Assembly (NCBI RefSeq): GCF_011947265.1
Contig: NZ_JAATHD010000005.1
Coordinates: forward strand, 86,856 to 150,855
From: Paenibacillus sp. HB172176
GTDB lineage: Bacteria; Bacillota; Bacilli; Paenibacillales; Paenibacillaceae
Direction: 5' to 3'
DNA length: 64,000 nucleotides
Under the pieces are notes generated by a model. The model made no database searches. It was not told the DNA's origin and saw only the letters and a program-made list of their open reading frames with translations. How positions within the stretch are numbered: the first letter of the stretch is position 1; each line of letters starts with the position of its first letter. The position numbers and the translations under genes were made by a program. Shown in pieces: positions 37,017 to 46,795 of this stretch.

Positions 37017-39104
37017 ATGGATGCACAAGAATTTAGAAAAGATTTTATGGAAAACGTCAGAGCCGAAGCCGCGGCTACTGGTGAGGGTTCTTGTGCCTCT
37101 TTTGTCAGTAGTTTCGCTGAATATTTAGAAAGCGCAGAAGTCCTATTAGATTTCACTGCTTCTTATTTTGAAGGGACGGGTAAACGTAATCGCAAGCTCC
37201 GGGTTGATGGATATGCGTTTGATGAATTTGATAAAACGATGTCGCTCGTAATAGCCGACTTTGATTCTTCAGATAGAGAAAATGTTATTACACGGACACA
37301 AGCAACACAGTTACAAGAACGTCTCGTGTATTTCGTTGACCAGTCTTTAAATAGTTCGCTCCACAGTGAAATTGAAATGAGCAGAGCCTGCTCAGACTTG
37401 GTGGACTTGTTGCGCGAAAAAAGAGCAATTACAAGAAAATATCAGCTGTTGATATTTACAACCTCAATAATGAGTTCTGCAATTAAAGCTTTGGATGTAA
37501 CAGAGATAGATGGAGTTCCTGTAGAATGCCAAATTTGGGATTTAGAGCGGCTTTTCAAAGTCTGTGGTTCCGTTTCTGGACGCTCAATTATTGAAATTGA
37601 ATTTAAGGAGTATACCGCAAGAGGTATCCCATGTATTGAAGCCAGCGACACCACGACTGATGACTTCAAAAGTTATCTCTGCATTATTCCAGGCGTACTT
37701 CTAGCTGATATCTATGATCGATATGGCAGTTCACTGCTTGAAGGAAATGTTCGTTCCTTCTTATCCACAAAGGTTGCTGTGAATAAGAAAATTAGAACGA
37801 CAATTCTACAATGCCCGGAACGTTTCTTTGCATATAATAACGGAATAGCCGCAACGGCAATGAATATAAAAACTGAAATCACTTCACAAGGCATCTTCCT
37901 TGTCGGTGTTACAGATTTTCAGATTATCAACGGCGGTCAAACGACAGCATCGCTTTCCAATGCTCGCCATAAAGACAAGGCAGACCTTAGTTCTATTTTT
38001 GTCCAAATGAAACTTACAGTTATTGAACGATCTCTTGCTGACGAAGCAACAGAATTAATGCAGAATATATCGCGTTCGTCTAATAGTCAGAACAAAGTAA
38101 GCGATGCCGACTTCTTCTCTACGCATCCTTTCCATGTTCGTATGGAGCAATTTTCTCAAAGGCTCTATGCACGCGCAACGGGCGGCTCGCAGTTCGATAC
38201 TAAGTGGTTTTATGAAAGAGCGCGTGGACAATATTTGCAAAAACAAATGCGCTTGACCCCAAGCGAAAAGAAAAAATTCTTGTTGCAAAATCCCAAAAGT
38301 CAACTTATTACAAAAACTGATCTTGCGAAAGTCCGAAACTCTTGGAAATGCTTGCCTCATATTGTGAGTCGAGGAGCTCAAACGAATTTTGCTGCTTTCG
38401 CTGAAGCTACTGATAAAGACTGGGCTGAGACGGATAATGGGCTGATTTTCAATGAGAGATACTGGCAAGAAAGCGTTGCTTTGATGCTCTTATTTAGATA
38501 TACTGAGAGAATGGTATCACATCAACCGTGGTATACTCAAAGCTATCGTGCTAACATTGTAACTTATACTATAGCGTTATTACATAAACTAATTGTAGGG
38601 CAGCATCCTGGTATGACTTTAGACTTGGCAAGCATATGGGCAAGGCAAACTGTCCCATCTCCAATTGCTTCGGTGCTAACATCCCTTTCTGAATTAGTCT
38701 ATAACAAATTAACTGACCAGAGTCGCAAAGTAGAAAACGTAACTCAATGGTGCAAACGTGAAGAATGTTGGAAAAACGTCAGCACCATTTATTTTGATTT
38801 ACCTTATGAGATCAAAACATGCCTTATCGATAATGAGGAAAAGAAGACGGCTGAACGTGAAGCAAAGTCCGATCAGCGAATGCTATCGGGAGTCGAAATA
38901 CAGACAAAAGTCTGCACGGAGATAGCTCCAGATCAATGGAACGCGGTCATGAAGTTTGCGATAAGTAAGCGCATGATTACACCCGATGAAAGCACCGCGC
39001 TAAGAATCGCTTGTCAGATACCACTGAAAATACCTACACCAGCACAAAGCAAGAAACTTCTTGAAGTGTTGGAACGAGTTCAAGAGGAGGGATTCAAGCT
39101 ATGA
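37017..39104 (+). CDS. AIPR (abortive infection phage resistance) family protein
   Basis: The protein has 695 residues. The conserved AIPR core shows ERFFAYNNGIAATA (about 266-280) and FQIINGGQTTASL (about 301-313). PF10592 takes its name from abortive-infection proteins and recurs in restriction-modification operons. The molecular activity is not established. It lies 5 bases after the nuclease-like gene and overlaps the methyltransferase start by 4 bases, so all five genes are likely co-expressed. Confidence 0.85.
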   Translation: MDAQEFRKDFMENVRAEAAATGEGSCASFVSSFAEYLESAEVLLDFTASYFEGTGKRNRKLRVDGYAFDEFDKTMSLVIADFDSSDRENVITRTQATQLQERLVYFVDQSLNSSLHSEIEMSRACSDLVDLLREKRAITRKYQLLIFTTSIMSSAIKALDVTEIDGVPVECQIWDLERLFKVCGSVSGRSIIEIEFKEYTARGIPCIEASDTTTDDFKSYLCIIPGVLLADIYDRYGSSLLEGNVRSFLSTKVAVNKKIRTTILQCPERFFAYNNGIAATAMNIKTEITSQGIFLVGVTDFQIINGGQTTASLSNARHKDKADLSSIFVQMKLTVIERSLADEATELMQNISRSSNSQNKVSDADFFSTHPFHVRMEQFSQRLYARATGGSQFDTKWFYERARGQYLQKQMRLTPSEKKKFLLQNPKSQLITKTDLAKVRNSWKCLPHIVSRGAQTNFAAFAEATDKDWAETDNGLIFNERYWQESVALMLLFRYTERMVSHQPWYTQSYRANIVTYTIALLHKLIVGQHPGMTLDLASIWARQTVPSPIASVLTSLSELVYNKLTDQSRKVENVTQWCKREECWKNVSTIYFDLPYEIKTCLIDNEEKKTAEREAKSDQRMLSGVEIQTKVCTEIAPDQWNAVMKFAISKRMITPDESTALRIACQIPLKIPTPAQSKKLLEVLERVQEEGFKL

Positions 39105-40783
39105 GTGAGCAGACAAATATCAAATATAGTATCGTTGACTTGTTTGCTGGCGCAGGTGGGCTTAGTTTTGGATTCCTTCAGACCGGTAGGTTCATGGTGA
39201 AAGCTGCTTTTGAAATGAATCGATTTGCTCAGCAGACTTATCTTCGCAACCATGCAATTGAAGAAAGTTGTATGTACAGCGATGTTGAGGATGCTTTATC
39301 GGAAGAAACAAAGAAAAAACTAGGACAGGTGGATATTGTCATTGGCGGGCCTCCGTGCCAAGGTTTTTCCAATGCGAATCGCCAGAAAAACCACGCAATA
39401 AGTCTTAACAACTCGCTTGTAAAGAAGTTTGTTAAGACTGTTCTTCATCTAAATCCTAAGGCGTTTTTAATGGAAAACGTTAGTATGCTTCAATCAGAGG
39501 TTCATCGGTTTTTTGTTGCTGAAGAGGATATGAGTGACATCGAGCAATATGGAATTCCTACGACAGATTCACAAATACATCTTCTTGAAGTGGAATTTGT
39601 ATTCAATGGCGTAACAGAGATTATTTCGGATGTAAATATGATTTCCCGTTATTTATGGGAAGACGAAAGTTATCTCGTTCTGAATGTAGTTTTCAAGAAT
39701 CGTAGTAACATGGAAAAACTCAGGGCTGCGTTAAATAAACATCGGCGTAAACTAACGGCACTCGCTAAAGAGCTGCTCGATACTGAAGGCGAAAACTATA
39801 TTATACAACAAGGACGGCAAGCTGGTAATGCCTTAGTACAGTATTTCAATAATGATGAAATTGATGGACTTTGTGAAGCAATTAGACCATCAATTTTACT
39901 ACAACGTATGCTTTCTAAAGCACTGGAAATCAAAAATAATAGAATCGTAGTTGAACGGTATTCTGGTGAAGGTGATTTGGTTGCCTATGTGAAATCTATG
40001 TCCGTTCTGGACTACATTACGTCCATATTGGAAGCAGATTGTAACGGATATACGATCAGCAAAGGTGTTTTGTCAGCAGCAACCTTCGGTGCGCCTCAAA
40101 AACGAATGCGATATGTTGTTATGGGCATTAAAAAGCACATTGCTGATTGTATCGAGTTGCCTGTAGGAACTATAAAAGAAGAGAACTTTAAAACTGTTCA
40201 TGATGCTATTGGGGATTTGGAAGCAATTGAACCAACGACAAACATAGCAGAAGGTAACACTGGAGTTTCAATTGGAGATGCCTCGGATGGGCTTTCTGAG
40301 TTGGGGTTGTTGTTGCGTGATTCAATTACATTATATAATCATGTATCTACTGCAACAACCGAACGCGCGCTTGAGCGATTTAAGGCAATCAAGCAGGGGC
40401 AAAACTTTCACAGCCTAAAGCCAGAGCTTAAAACGACCTACTCGGATTCCGAAAGAACACAGAATACGATTTATTTGCGCTTGAATTATGATGAGCCTTC
40501 GGGAACAGTAGTAAATGTTAGAAAATCAATGTGGATTCACCCGATCCATGACCGTGCGCTCAGCATTCGCGAGGCAGCGCGTTTGCAGACTTTTCCTGAT
40601 AGTTTTGTTTTCTGCGGAACTAAAGATGCTCAGTACCAACAAGTGGGGAATGCGGTGCCGCCAATCCTTGCCAAGTCGATTGCAACACATTTCCTTAAAT
40701 ATTTAGATGTGCGGCGACCACACGTTCATAGTGTTCATGAATGTATTGATGACAACCAAAGTAATTCATTGTTATTTGTCTGA
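39101..40783 (+). CDS. C5-cytosine DNA methyltransferase with large central insert
   Basis: The protein has 560 residues. Motif I is DLFAGAGGLSFGF (about 13-25) and motif IV with the catalytic Cys is GGPPCQGFSN (about 83-92). Motif VI is ENV near residue 124, and motif VIII (QKRMRY) does not appear until about residue 332. Motifs IX-X (REAARLQTFPDSF, QVGNAVPP) end the protein. The VI-VIII distance is about 200 residues against about 40 in M.HhaI, so roughly 160 residues are inserted. It should protect host DNA; the recognition sequence cannot be deduced. GAGGAGGG supports the ATG. Confidence 0.92.
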   Translation: MSEQTNIKYSIVDLFAGAGGLSFGFLQTGRFMVKAAFEMNRFAQQTYLRNHAIEESCMYSDVEDALSEETKKKLGQVDIVIGGPPCQGFSNANRQKNHAISLNNSLVKKFVKTVLHLNPKAFLMENVSMLQSEVHRFFVAEEDMSDIEQYGIPTTDSQIHLLEVEFVFNGVTEIISDVNMISRYLWEDESYLVLNVVFKNRSNMEKLRAALNKHRRKLTALAKELLDTEGENYIIQQGRQAGNALVQYFNNDEIDGLCEAIRPSILLQRMLSKALEIKNNRIVVERYSGEGDLVAYVKSMSVLDYITSILEADCNGYTISKGVLSAATFGAPQKRMRYVVMGIKKHIADCIELPVGTIKEENFKTVHDAIGDLEAIEPTTNIAEGNTGVSIGDASDGLSELGLLLRDSITLYNHVSTATTERALERFKAIKQGQNFHSLKPELKTTYSDSERTQNTIYLRLNYDEPSGTVVNVRKSMWIHPIHDRALSIREAARLQTFPDSFVFCGTKDAQYQQVGNAVPPILAKSIATHFLKYLDVRRPHVHSVHECIDDNQSNSLLFV

Positions 40784-40840
40784 AACAATAAGCCCGAAAG
40801 TTGACGTTAATGCCTGTCCAACAATTTACAGATATAATGA

Positions 40841-41047
40841 TCAAGAAGAATAATAGAGGGGGGAGAAAAGCTCCTCCCTTGGAACGCCAATATTTATCGT
40901 ATCAGTAACAAGCCACGATTCTGATGTTATTGATGGAAAACGGCATGGTGAGTTGATGTGGATGATCCAAAACACATCCGCTGGACGTTTTTCATCGCAT
41001 TGCTTCAGCCATTCGGCCTCGCGTAAAGCTTCATATGCTTTATCCAT
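40841..41047 (-). CDS. 68-residue protein of unknown function downstream of vsr
   Basis: The minus-strand ATG at 41047 lies just inside the 3' end of vsr (8-base overlap) with GGAGG 8 bases upstream, so translation is probably coupled. The protein starts MDKAYEALREAEWLKQCDEK with an amphipathic acidic helix, continues DVFWIIHINSP and ends PLYYSS. I recognise no family. It is convergent with the methyltransferase, 57 bases away. It could be a partner or regulator of the restriction system, but this is inference. Confidence 0.6.
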   Translation of the reverse strand: MDKAYEALREAEWLKQCDEKRPADVFWIIHINSPCRFPSITSESWLVTDTINIGVPREELFSPLYYSS

Positions 41048-41492
41048 CTGCAAGTCCTCCGCTATATTTCGCTGCTGGCATCTCTATTTCCTCAAACAGT
41101 TGTTTCAGTCTTTTCTCGCGTACTGTCTTCTTCAACTCGCATTCCCAAACAATGATTACCCGCCACCCGTCAGAACGGAGTTTCTCGATGTTCTTAATAT
41201 CTCTGTTCCGGTTATTTTCCAACTTTGATTTCCAATACTCAATATTTGACTTCGGCATAACAAAGTATGGACAATTCTGATGGCAATGCCAGAAACATCC
41301 GTGTATGAAAAGTATTGTACGATATTTAGGAAGAACGATATCAGGAGTGCCTAAATAGCGTCTGTCATTCTTCCTATAGCGAAAACCTTTTGCAAACAGG
41401 TGCTTTCTCACTAATTCCTCAGGTTTTGTGTTTGAACTTCGGATTCGTGACATGTTGTAGCTGCGAGCTTGGGGAGAACGATCGTCAGCCAT
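41040..41492 (-). CDS. vsr: very short patch repair (Vsr) endonuclease
   Basis: At 150 residues it fits Vsr. The family N terminus RSYNMSRIRSSNTKPE, the active-site Asp in GTPDIVLPKY, and HGCFWHCHQNCPY with the catalytic and zinc-binding residues are intact. Vsr nicks T:G mismatches created by deamination of 5-methylcytosine, consistent with the facing C5-methyltransferase. ATG 41492 has AAGGAGG 8 bases upstream; the ORF extension to 41525 lacks one. Confidence 0.92.
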   Translation of the reverse strand: MADDRSPQARSYNMSRIRSSNTKPEELVRKHLFAKGFRYRKNDRRYLGTPDIVLPKYRTILFIHGCFWHCHQNCPYFVMPKSNIEYWKSKLENNRNRDIKNIEKLRSDGWRVIIVWECELKKTVREKRLKQLFEEIEMPAAKYSGGLADG

Positions 41493-41769
41493 AGAATCCG
41501 CCTCCTTAGCTGTTAGAATATTCACCAGAACATATTTTCACTTCAGCAGTGCGTCGAGATTGCCTAAAAACTAAATACTTAAATCGCTATATTCATCATC
41601 CATATTACCCCTTAGTACAATTACTTGTCGAATGGTAAAATGTGTGATGTTTAGTAAGTAATCGGATCGATCAAGAATTGATAGTATTGCTGGGATTGCA
41701 TTGGATTATTCAAATAAATCAGAAATCGAGTATGTTGGAAAAACCAAACAATGATGTCTTCTTTCGTGT

Positions 41770-42324
41770 TCAAATGTTTCTTTTAGAGTTTTGATGATCT
41801 CCCATAAGTTTTCTAAAGTACTCTTTAGTCCGAACCCACATCTCGATAAACCATTCAATTACTGGAATCTCCCTCGGTTCAGACAGAACAATCGACTGGT
41901 AAGCCGTATAGTTGAATAATCCAACAAAGAAGACTATTACTATTAAGCCAAACCTGTCATCAAAGATGTTTTCATAACCAGTTACTATACTGTTTGATGT
42001 CAAGAAACCTTTCATAGCACCGATAGCCGAATACAGACCGGATCCATATAGAAAAAAGAGATTCACCGTTCTGAACCAAGGTGCGAAATTTCTCGCATTA
42101 ACGATATAACGATAAATAATGTGCAGAACAATGGTGCCTACAAAAGATATGATTGAAGCAATAATAGTGCCATATGCAAAGAATCGCACTACATGCGCTG
42201 TTTCATTTTTGATAACAGAGTCTATTATCCTTAAACCAAAATATAAACTGAAAAGATAAAGCATAAAAAAGGTTAGTACAAAATAAATCGTTTTCCCAGC
42301 TAACTTGCTCAAAATTTCTGTCAT
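41770..42324 (-). CDS. hypothetical membrane protein with about four TM segments
   Basis: The 184-residue product has hydrophobic segments at about 12-33, 46-70, 88-106 and 124-145, followed by a basic cytoplasmic tail (RTKEYFRKLMGDHQNSKRN). AGGGAG is 6 bases before ATG 42324. I do not recognise the family. It shares the AT-rich composition of the island. The 41493-41769 gap upstream of vsr is AT-rich with nothing recognised. Confidence 0.7.
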   Translation of the reverse strand: MTEILSKLAGKTIYFVLTFFMLYLFSLYFGLRIIDSVIKNETAHVVRFFAYGTIIASIISFVGTIVLHIIYRYIVNARNFAPWFRTVNLFFLYGSGLYSAIGAMKGFLTSNSIVTGYENIFDDRFGLIVIVFFVGLFNYTAYQSIVLSEPREIPVIEWFIEMWVRTKEYFRKLMGDHQNSKRNI

Positions 42325-42784
42325 ATGCATCTCCCTCAGAATTTGATTAATTATAATACGACAAATAATACCATTAGTTTCAATGAAGATGAATTGGGTG
42401 TTTGGAAAGCGAAGTATGTAATTACTGAAATTGTTTTTTGAACTAAGTTAACTCTTTCAATAGATACCAAGCTGTTTCGAGTACTGTAGTATCTGAGAGT
42501 AGGTACATTCTATATAAGTTCACCTGTGTCTTTCTTTAAGAGTGATAATTATTTTGTCAGTCATGGGAGGTGTGCAGTACTTATAGCTTGCAAAAACCTC
42601 TCCTAATCCCAGAAGGGAATAACATAAAATCATACCTCACTTCACTGATGTGATTTTGGGCTTTTTTTTGATCTGGCATGCAAACTTAACAAATTCATTA
42701 CTTAAAGCACAATTGAAATTTACAATGATGCTTCATGATAGAAATATAGGTTCGGAACATAAAACGGAATAAGGAGCAGTGACG
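42325..42784. other. 460-base AT-rich intergenic region with terminator-like hairpin
   Basis: Most of this stretch shows no gene. AAAATCA (42626-42632) pairs with TGATTTT (42651-42657), and CCC further out can pair with GGG before a run of eight Ts (42662-42669). This is a likely terminator or attenuator for a transcript entering from the left. AAGGAG at 42771-42776 serves the next gene. No known riboswitch was recognised. Confidence 0.5.
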
Positions 42785-45700
42785 ATGAAAAATAGCAATA
42801 AAGCAAGGCGTCTATTAAACCTGTTCATTCTTGCATCGATGGTCGTATTTCCAATGCAGGTATTTCCCATGCAGGCTGTACATGCAGCAGAAGTTGAAAA
42901 CACCGTTGTTATTAATGAAATCGAATCTAGCGATTCCGTTACAGATATCGATTGGGTTGAATTAATAAATATCGGCAATGAAGATATCGATATCAGCGGA
43001 TGGTTTGTGACGGATGATAAAGGGTTAGAGCGGTTGGCAGACAATGAGGAATGGCGTATTGAGGATGGCACTGTTTTAAAAGCTGGCGATATCCTTGTTA
43101 TTGAACAAGCTGAAGGTGATTCCGGTTTGGGAAATGGAGATGCTGTTTCCCTGTACGATAGCAACAGTACATTAATGGATTCGTATGCTTATTCCGCTCA
43201 TGCAGTCGGTACGTATTCCAGGGTTCCGGACGGTACGGGAGAATTCGTTGATCAGGCGCCAACCAAAGGCGAGCCCAATATTGTCGAAGAAGAAGAGCTG
43301 CCCCAGCATCAATTACTCCTTAATGAAATTAATTCTTCGCCGGATGATTGGGTAGAGCTTATTAATCTGGGCACCCAAGAGATGGATATTTCCGGTTTTG
43401 AAATTCGCGACAATTCGGATGACCACCGTTGGAAATTCGCAGAGGGCGCAGCTCTGGGAGCAGGCAAGTTACTTGTTGTCGATGCGAACACGGAGGGTCT
43501 AGTCTACGATGACCAGACAGATGCTTATGCTGCAGGTACGTTCGAGGCGGCGATTGGCATTGGTTCGGGAGATTCGATTCGTTTGTATGATGCGGATGGG
43601 AATCTCTTGGATGAATATTCCTGGACAGAGCATGCGAGTTATGAAGGCGATGCAGCATTGGCCTCCTTCGGAAGATATCCGGACGGGACGGGTTCGTTTG
43701 AATTAACGAAAGAAACAAAGGGACTGCCAAACGATTGGTATAAACCTCAGATTGTTATCAATGAAGTAGAGTCTAATGACGACGAAACGGATTGGGTCGA
43801 AATTTATAATGGAGGAGCAGCGGTCGTTGATCTGTCAGGCTGGTATGTATACGATGATGATCCAGTCGGCCATGCTGCAGATATAACGCCCGTAACGGAT
43901 GGCACCCTTCTTAATCCGGGCGAATTTTACGTTTTTGATCAAAATATACATTTCACCTTTGGTCTGGGGAAGGCTGATCGCGTTACGATTTTCAATAAAG
44001 ACGGTGTGTCCATTGCAGACTATTCATGGGAAGCCCATGCAAATGGCGTGTACGCGCGTATTCCGGATGGAACAGGCGAACTCATAGAGTTTCCGACTTC
44101 GACTAAGGGGAAAGCCAATGTGGTCACAAATCCGGTTATACTAAACGAAGTGCAATCCAATGACCTGAACGGCGGGCCTGACTGGATAGAGCTTGCCAAT
44201 CCAACAGGAGAAGCTTTAGATATTTCGGGCATCGTCATAAAGGACAGTGAGGATTCCCATCAATATGCGATCCCGAGCGGTACAACTATTCCGGGAAATG
44301 GCTTTCTGGTATTAACCGATGAAGAGTTCGGGTTTGGCCTTGGGAAGAATGATGCTGTACGTCTGTTTGAAAATGAGAGATTAATAGCCAGCACAATATG
44401 GCCAGAGCATACGAATCCGACTTGGGGCTTGTATCCTGATGTAACGGGAGCCGAGTATAGAAATACAAAGGAAGCAACCCCTGGCGCGCAAAATAAATTC
44501 GAAGGTGTCCCTGATGTTATGGAATGGCCGGGTAATGATGAGGTTGTCATTTTTGACCAGGAACCAACATTCCTGGAGGATTCTTCGGGGCTCGATTTCT
44601 ATAACGGTCAATTATATGCAGTTGATAATGGTACGGGCCGATTTTGGATTTTGGACGTTGCAAAAAATGGAGAGTTAAGCTTTGCGGAAGGCTTTGAAAA
44701 CGGCAAGCGTATTCGTTTCCAAAAGGATGCGGAGGATGCAGAAGCGGTAGGTCCGGATACGGAAGGTATTACAGTAGATGAAGACGGCTTTGTTTATGTC
44801 GCTTCCGAACGTGATAATAGCGATAAGGGCGTTAACTTTAATATGATTTTGCAAGTTGATCCGAAGCTAGAGGGCAGTGATTTGGTTGCCTTACAGCAGT
44901 GGGACCTAACGGCTTCATTGCCGCAGGTTTCCGCCAATATGGGGATTGAAGCTGTAGAATGGGTATCCAATGCAGATGTTGAAGGCAAGCTGTATGATCA
45001 AAATATGGATACCGTTTTTGATGCGGCTCAATATCCGGATGCCATTTCAAGCGGCGTGTTCTTTGTTGCCTTGGAGGATAATGGTCATGTGTATGCTTAT
45101 GTTTTAAATGAAGATGGAAGCTCTGTGCAAATTGCGGATCTGGACGGGAAAATGGGTGGTGCCATGGCGCTCGACTATGATACTTATGAACATGTATTGT
45201 GGGTTGTTGCAGATAATGGATATGGCAACCGCGCGGCAAAAATAACGCTGAATGGAGAGAAAGATCCTGCCATTATTCATGTAATGCCTCCAAGCGGTGT
45301 CGATACGAGCTTCAATAATGAGGGATTTGCCATTGCAGAGGCAAGCTTTACGAGAGAGGGTCAGAGACCGGTGTATCGGTTCAAAGATGGTGAAAATACG
45401 GGCTCTCTGACGATAGGCTCTATCGCCTCTGATTATAAGGAAAATGATGATTCCGGAAATATAGGTAATGAAGGTAATGAGGGCAATGAGGGCAATGAAG
45501 GTACTGGCGGTACAGGAGGCGGCAACAATGGTGCGGTAACGCCTACACCAGACGCGCCGAAGGTAGAACATAACAGAATCAACGTTACTTCCGAAATCAC
45601 ACAAACGTCTGAAGGCAGTATCGCGACAGCGGCTCTAACGGAAGAAGCCATTGCTGAAGCGATTGCTAATGCAGAAGCCGCGAATGCAACAAAAAAGAAG

Positions 45701-46750
45701 GTTGAAATTAAGGTAGAAGCTGAAGGAAACCCTGATTCCGTTGAATTGAAGATTCCACATCAATCGATTGGCGCATTAGCCGAAGCTCGGGTAGAAGCTA
45801 TTGAAATGACTTCGTCCATTGCAACCATCATGTTTGATGATATGACGCTAAATGCCATTGCCGAAGCGGCGAAGGGGGATGTGAAGCTATCTGCCAGTGT
45901 TATTGATCCTGGCGTGCTTTCCGTATCCGGAGACGCTAAAGAGAGGATTGCGGACAGACCGGTCTACGAGTTTACGGTTGCAAGCGGCGATGATATAATC
46001 AGTGATTTCAATGGCGGTTCGGCGAGTGTAACCTTGCCGTACACATTACGCCAAGGCGAGGATCCGAACGCTATTGTCGTGTACTATCTGGACAAGAACG
46101 GAAGTCTTGAACCTGTCATGGGAATGTATGATTCTGAAGCTGGCACAGTAAGGATGACTCTTAACCACTTCTCAAGCTATGTGATTGGCTACAATAAAGT
46201 CGCATTTGCTGATGTCTCAAGCACGCAATGGTATGGGAATGCAGTAGACTTTGTAGCGGCTCGCCAGCTCTTCAATGGGGTAAGCGACAATACCTTCGCG
46301 CCGAATCTCGAAATGACAAGGGCGATGGTTGCCAAGGTTATTGCGAATATGGAGGGAGCGGACCTGACGAGCTACGATACATCCGTATTCGCGGATGTGG
46401 ATAAGGATGCATGGTATGGCGCTGCCATTGCCTGGGCAGCCGATCATGGGATTGTGTCGGGTGCAGGGGATGGAAGCTTCGATCCAAGCGCGCCTGTCGC
46501 GCGCGAGCAATTGGCTGTAATGATCCATAACTATTTGGCGTACAAGGGCATCAAATTCGAAGGAACAAATAAGCCTGCCTTTGCAGATGCTGACGCAGTG
46601 AGCGATTGGGCGAAGGACGCAGTGACGACCCTTCAAAGCTATGGTCTTATAAACGGAATGTCCGGAAACATTTTCGCGCCACAAGCAAATGCCGACAGAG
46701 CAGCCGTGGCCACGATATTCAAAAATGTTGCGACTGCGTTTGTGAAGTAA
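42785..46750 (+). CDS. S-layer-anchored surface protein: lamin-tail repeats, phytase/esterase-like propeller, SLH
   Basis: The protein has 1321 residues. A signal peptide ends near AVHA. Four lamin-tail (LTD) repeats start at about residues 39, 178, 322 and 456, each opening with an INE-like strand and (D)WVEL. A propeller-like domain (about 585-880) resembles the esterase-like/phytase group. A GNEGNEGNEG linker, an Ala/Glu-rich beta domain and three C-terminal SLH repeats (about 1138-1320, FADV-x-WY-x-A type) follow. SLH binds pyruvylated wall polymer, so the protein is displayed on the cell surface. A phosphatase or nuclease-associated role is possible but catalytic residues could not be assigned. 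ATG 42785 has AAGGAG 8 bases upstream. Confidence 0.85.
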   Translation: MKNSNKARRLLNLFILASMVVFPMQVFPMQAVHAAEVENTVVINEIESSDSVTDIDWVELINIGNEDIDISGWFVTDDKGLERLADNEEWRIEDGTVLKAGDILVIEQAEGDSGLGNGDAVSLYDSNSTLMDSYAYSAHAVGTYSRVPDGTGEFVDQAPTKGEPNIVEEEELPQHQLLLNEINSSPDDWVELINLGTQEMDISGFEIRDNSDDHRWKFAEGAALGAGKLLVVDANTEGLVYDDQTDAYAAGTFEAAIGIGSGDSIRLYDADGNLLDEYSWTEHASYEGDAALASFGRYPDGTGSFELTKETKGLPNDWYKPQIVINEVESNDDETDWVEIYNGGAAVVDLSGWYVYDDDPVGHAADITPVTDGTLLNPGEFYVFDQNIHFTFGLGKADRVTIFNKDGVSIADYSWEAHANGVYARIPDGTGELIEFPTSTKGKANVVTNPVILNEVQSNDLNGGPDWIELANPTGEALDISGIVIKDSEDSHQYAIPSGTTIPGNGFLVLTDEEFGFGLGKNDAVRLFENERLIASTIWPEHTNPTWGLYPDVTGAEYRNTKEATPGAQNKFEGVPDVMEWPGNDEVVIFDQEPTFLEDSSGLDFYNGQLYAVDNGTGRFWILDVAKNGELSFAEGFENGKRIRFQKDAEDAEAVGPDTEGITVDEDGFVYVASERDNSDKGVNFNMILQVDPKLEGSDLVALQQWDLTASLPQVSANMGIEAVEWVSNADVEGKLYDQNMDTVFDAAQYPDAISSGVFFVALEDNGHVYAYVLNEDGSSVQIADLDGKMGGAMALDYDTYEHVLWVVADNGYGNRAAKITLNGEKDPAIIHVMPPSGVDTSFNNEGFAIAEASFTREGQRPVYRFKDGENTGSLTIGSIASDYKENDDSGNIGNEGNEGNEGNEGTGGTGGGNNGAVTPTPDAPKVEHNRINVTSEITQTSEGSIATAALTEEAIAEAIANAEAANATKKKVEIKVEAEGNPDSVELKIPHQSIGALAEARVEAIEMTSSIATIMFDDMTLNAIAEAAKGDVKLSASVIDPGVLSVSGDAKERIADRPVYEFTVASGDDIISDFNGGSASVTLPYTLRQGEDPNAIVVYYLDKNGSLEPVMGMYDSEAGTVRMTLNHFSSYVIGYNKVAFADVSSTQWYGNAVDFVAARQLFNGVSDNTFAPNLEMTRAMVAKVIANMEGADLTSYDTSVFADVDKDAWYGAAIAWAADHGIVSGAGDGSFDPSAPVAREQLAVMIHNYLAYKGIKFEGTNKPAFADADAVSDWAKDAVTTLQSYGLINGMSGNIFAPQANADRAAVATIFKNVATAFVK

Positions 46751-46795
46751 ATGAATTGGATAGAGGCTGGGATAGAACGCAGCTAAATAAACATG

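Noticed and set aside
29975..42350. Prophage or integrative element
   Set aside because: No integrase, recombinase, structural phage gene, tRNA target or flanking direct repeat was found. Only composition and gene content mark the region as acquired.
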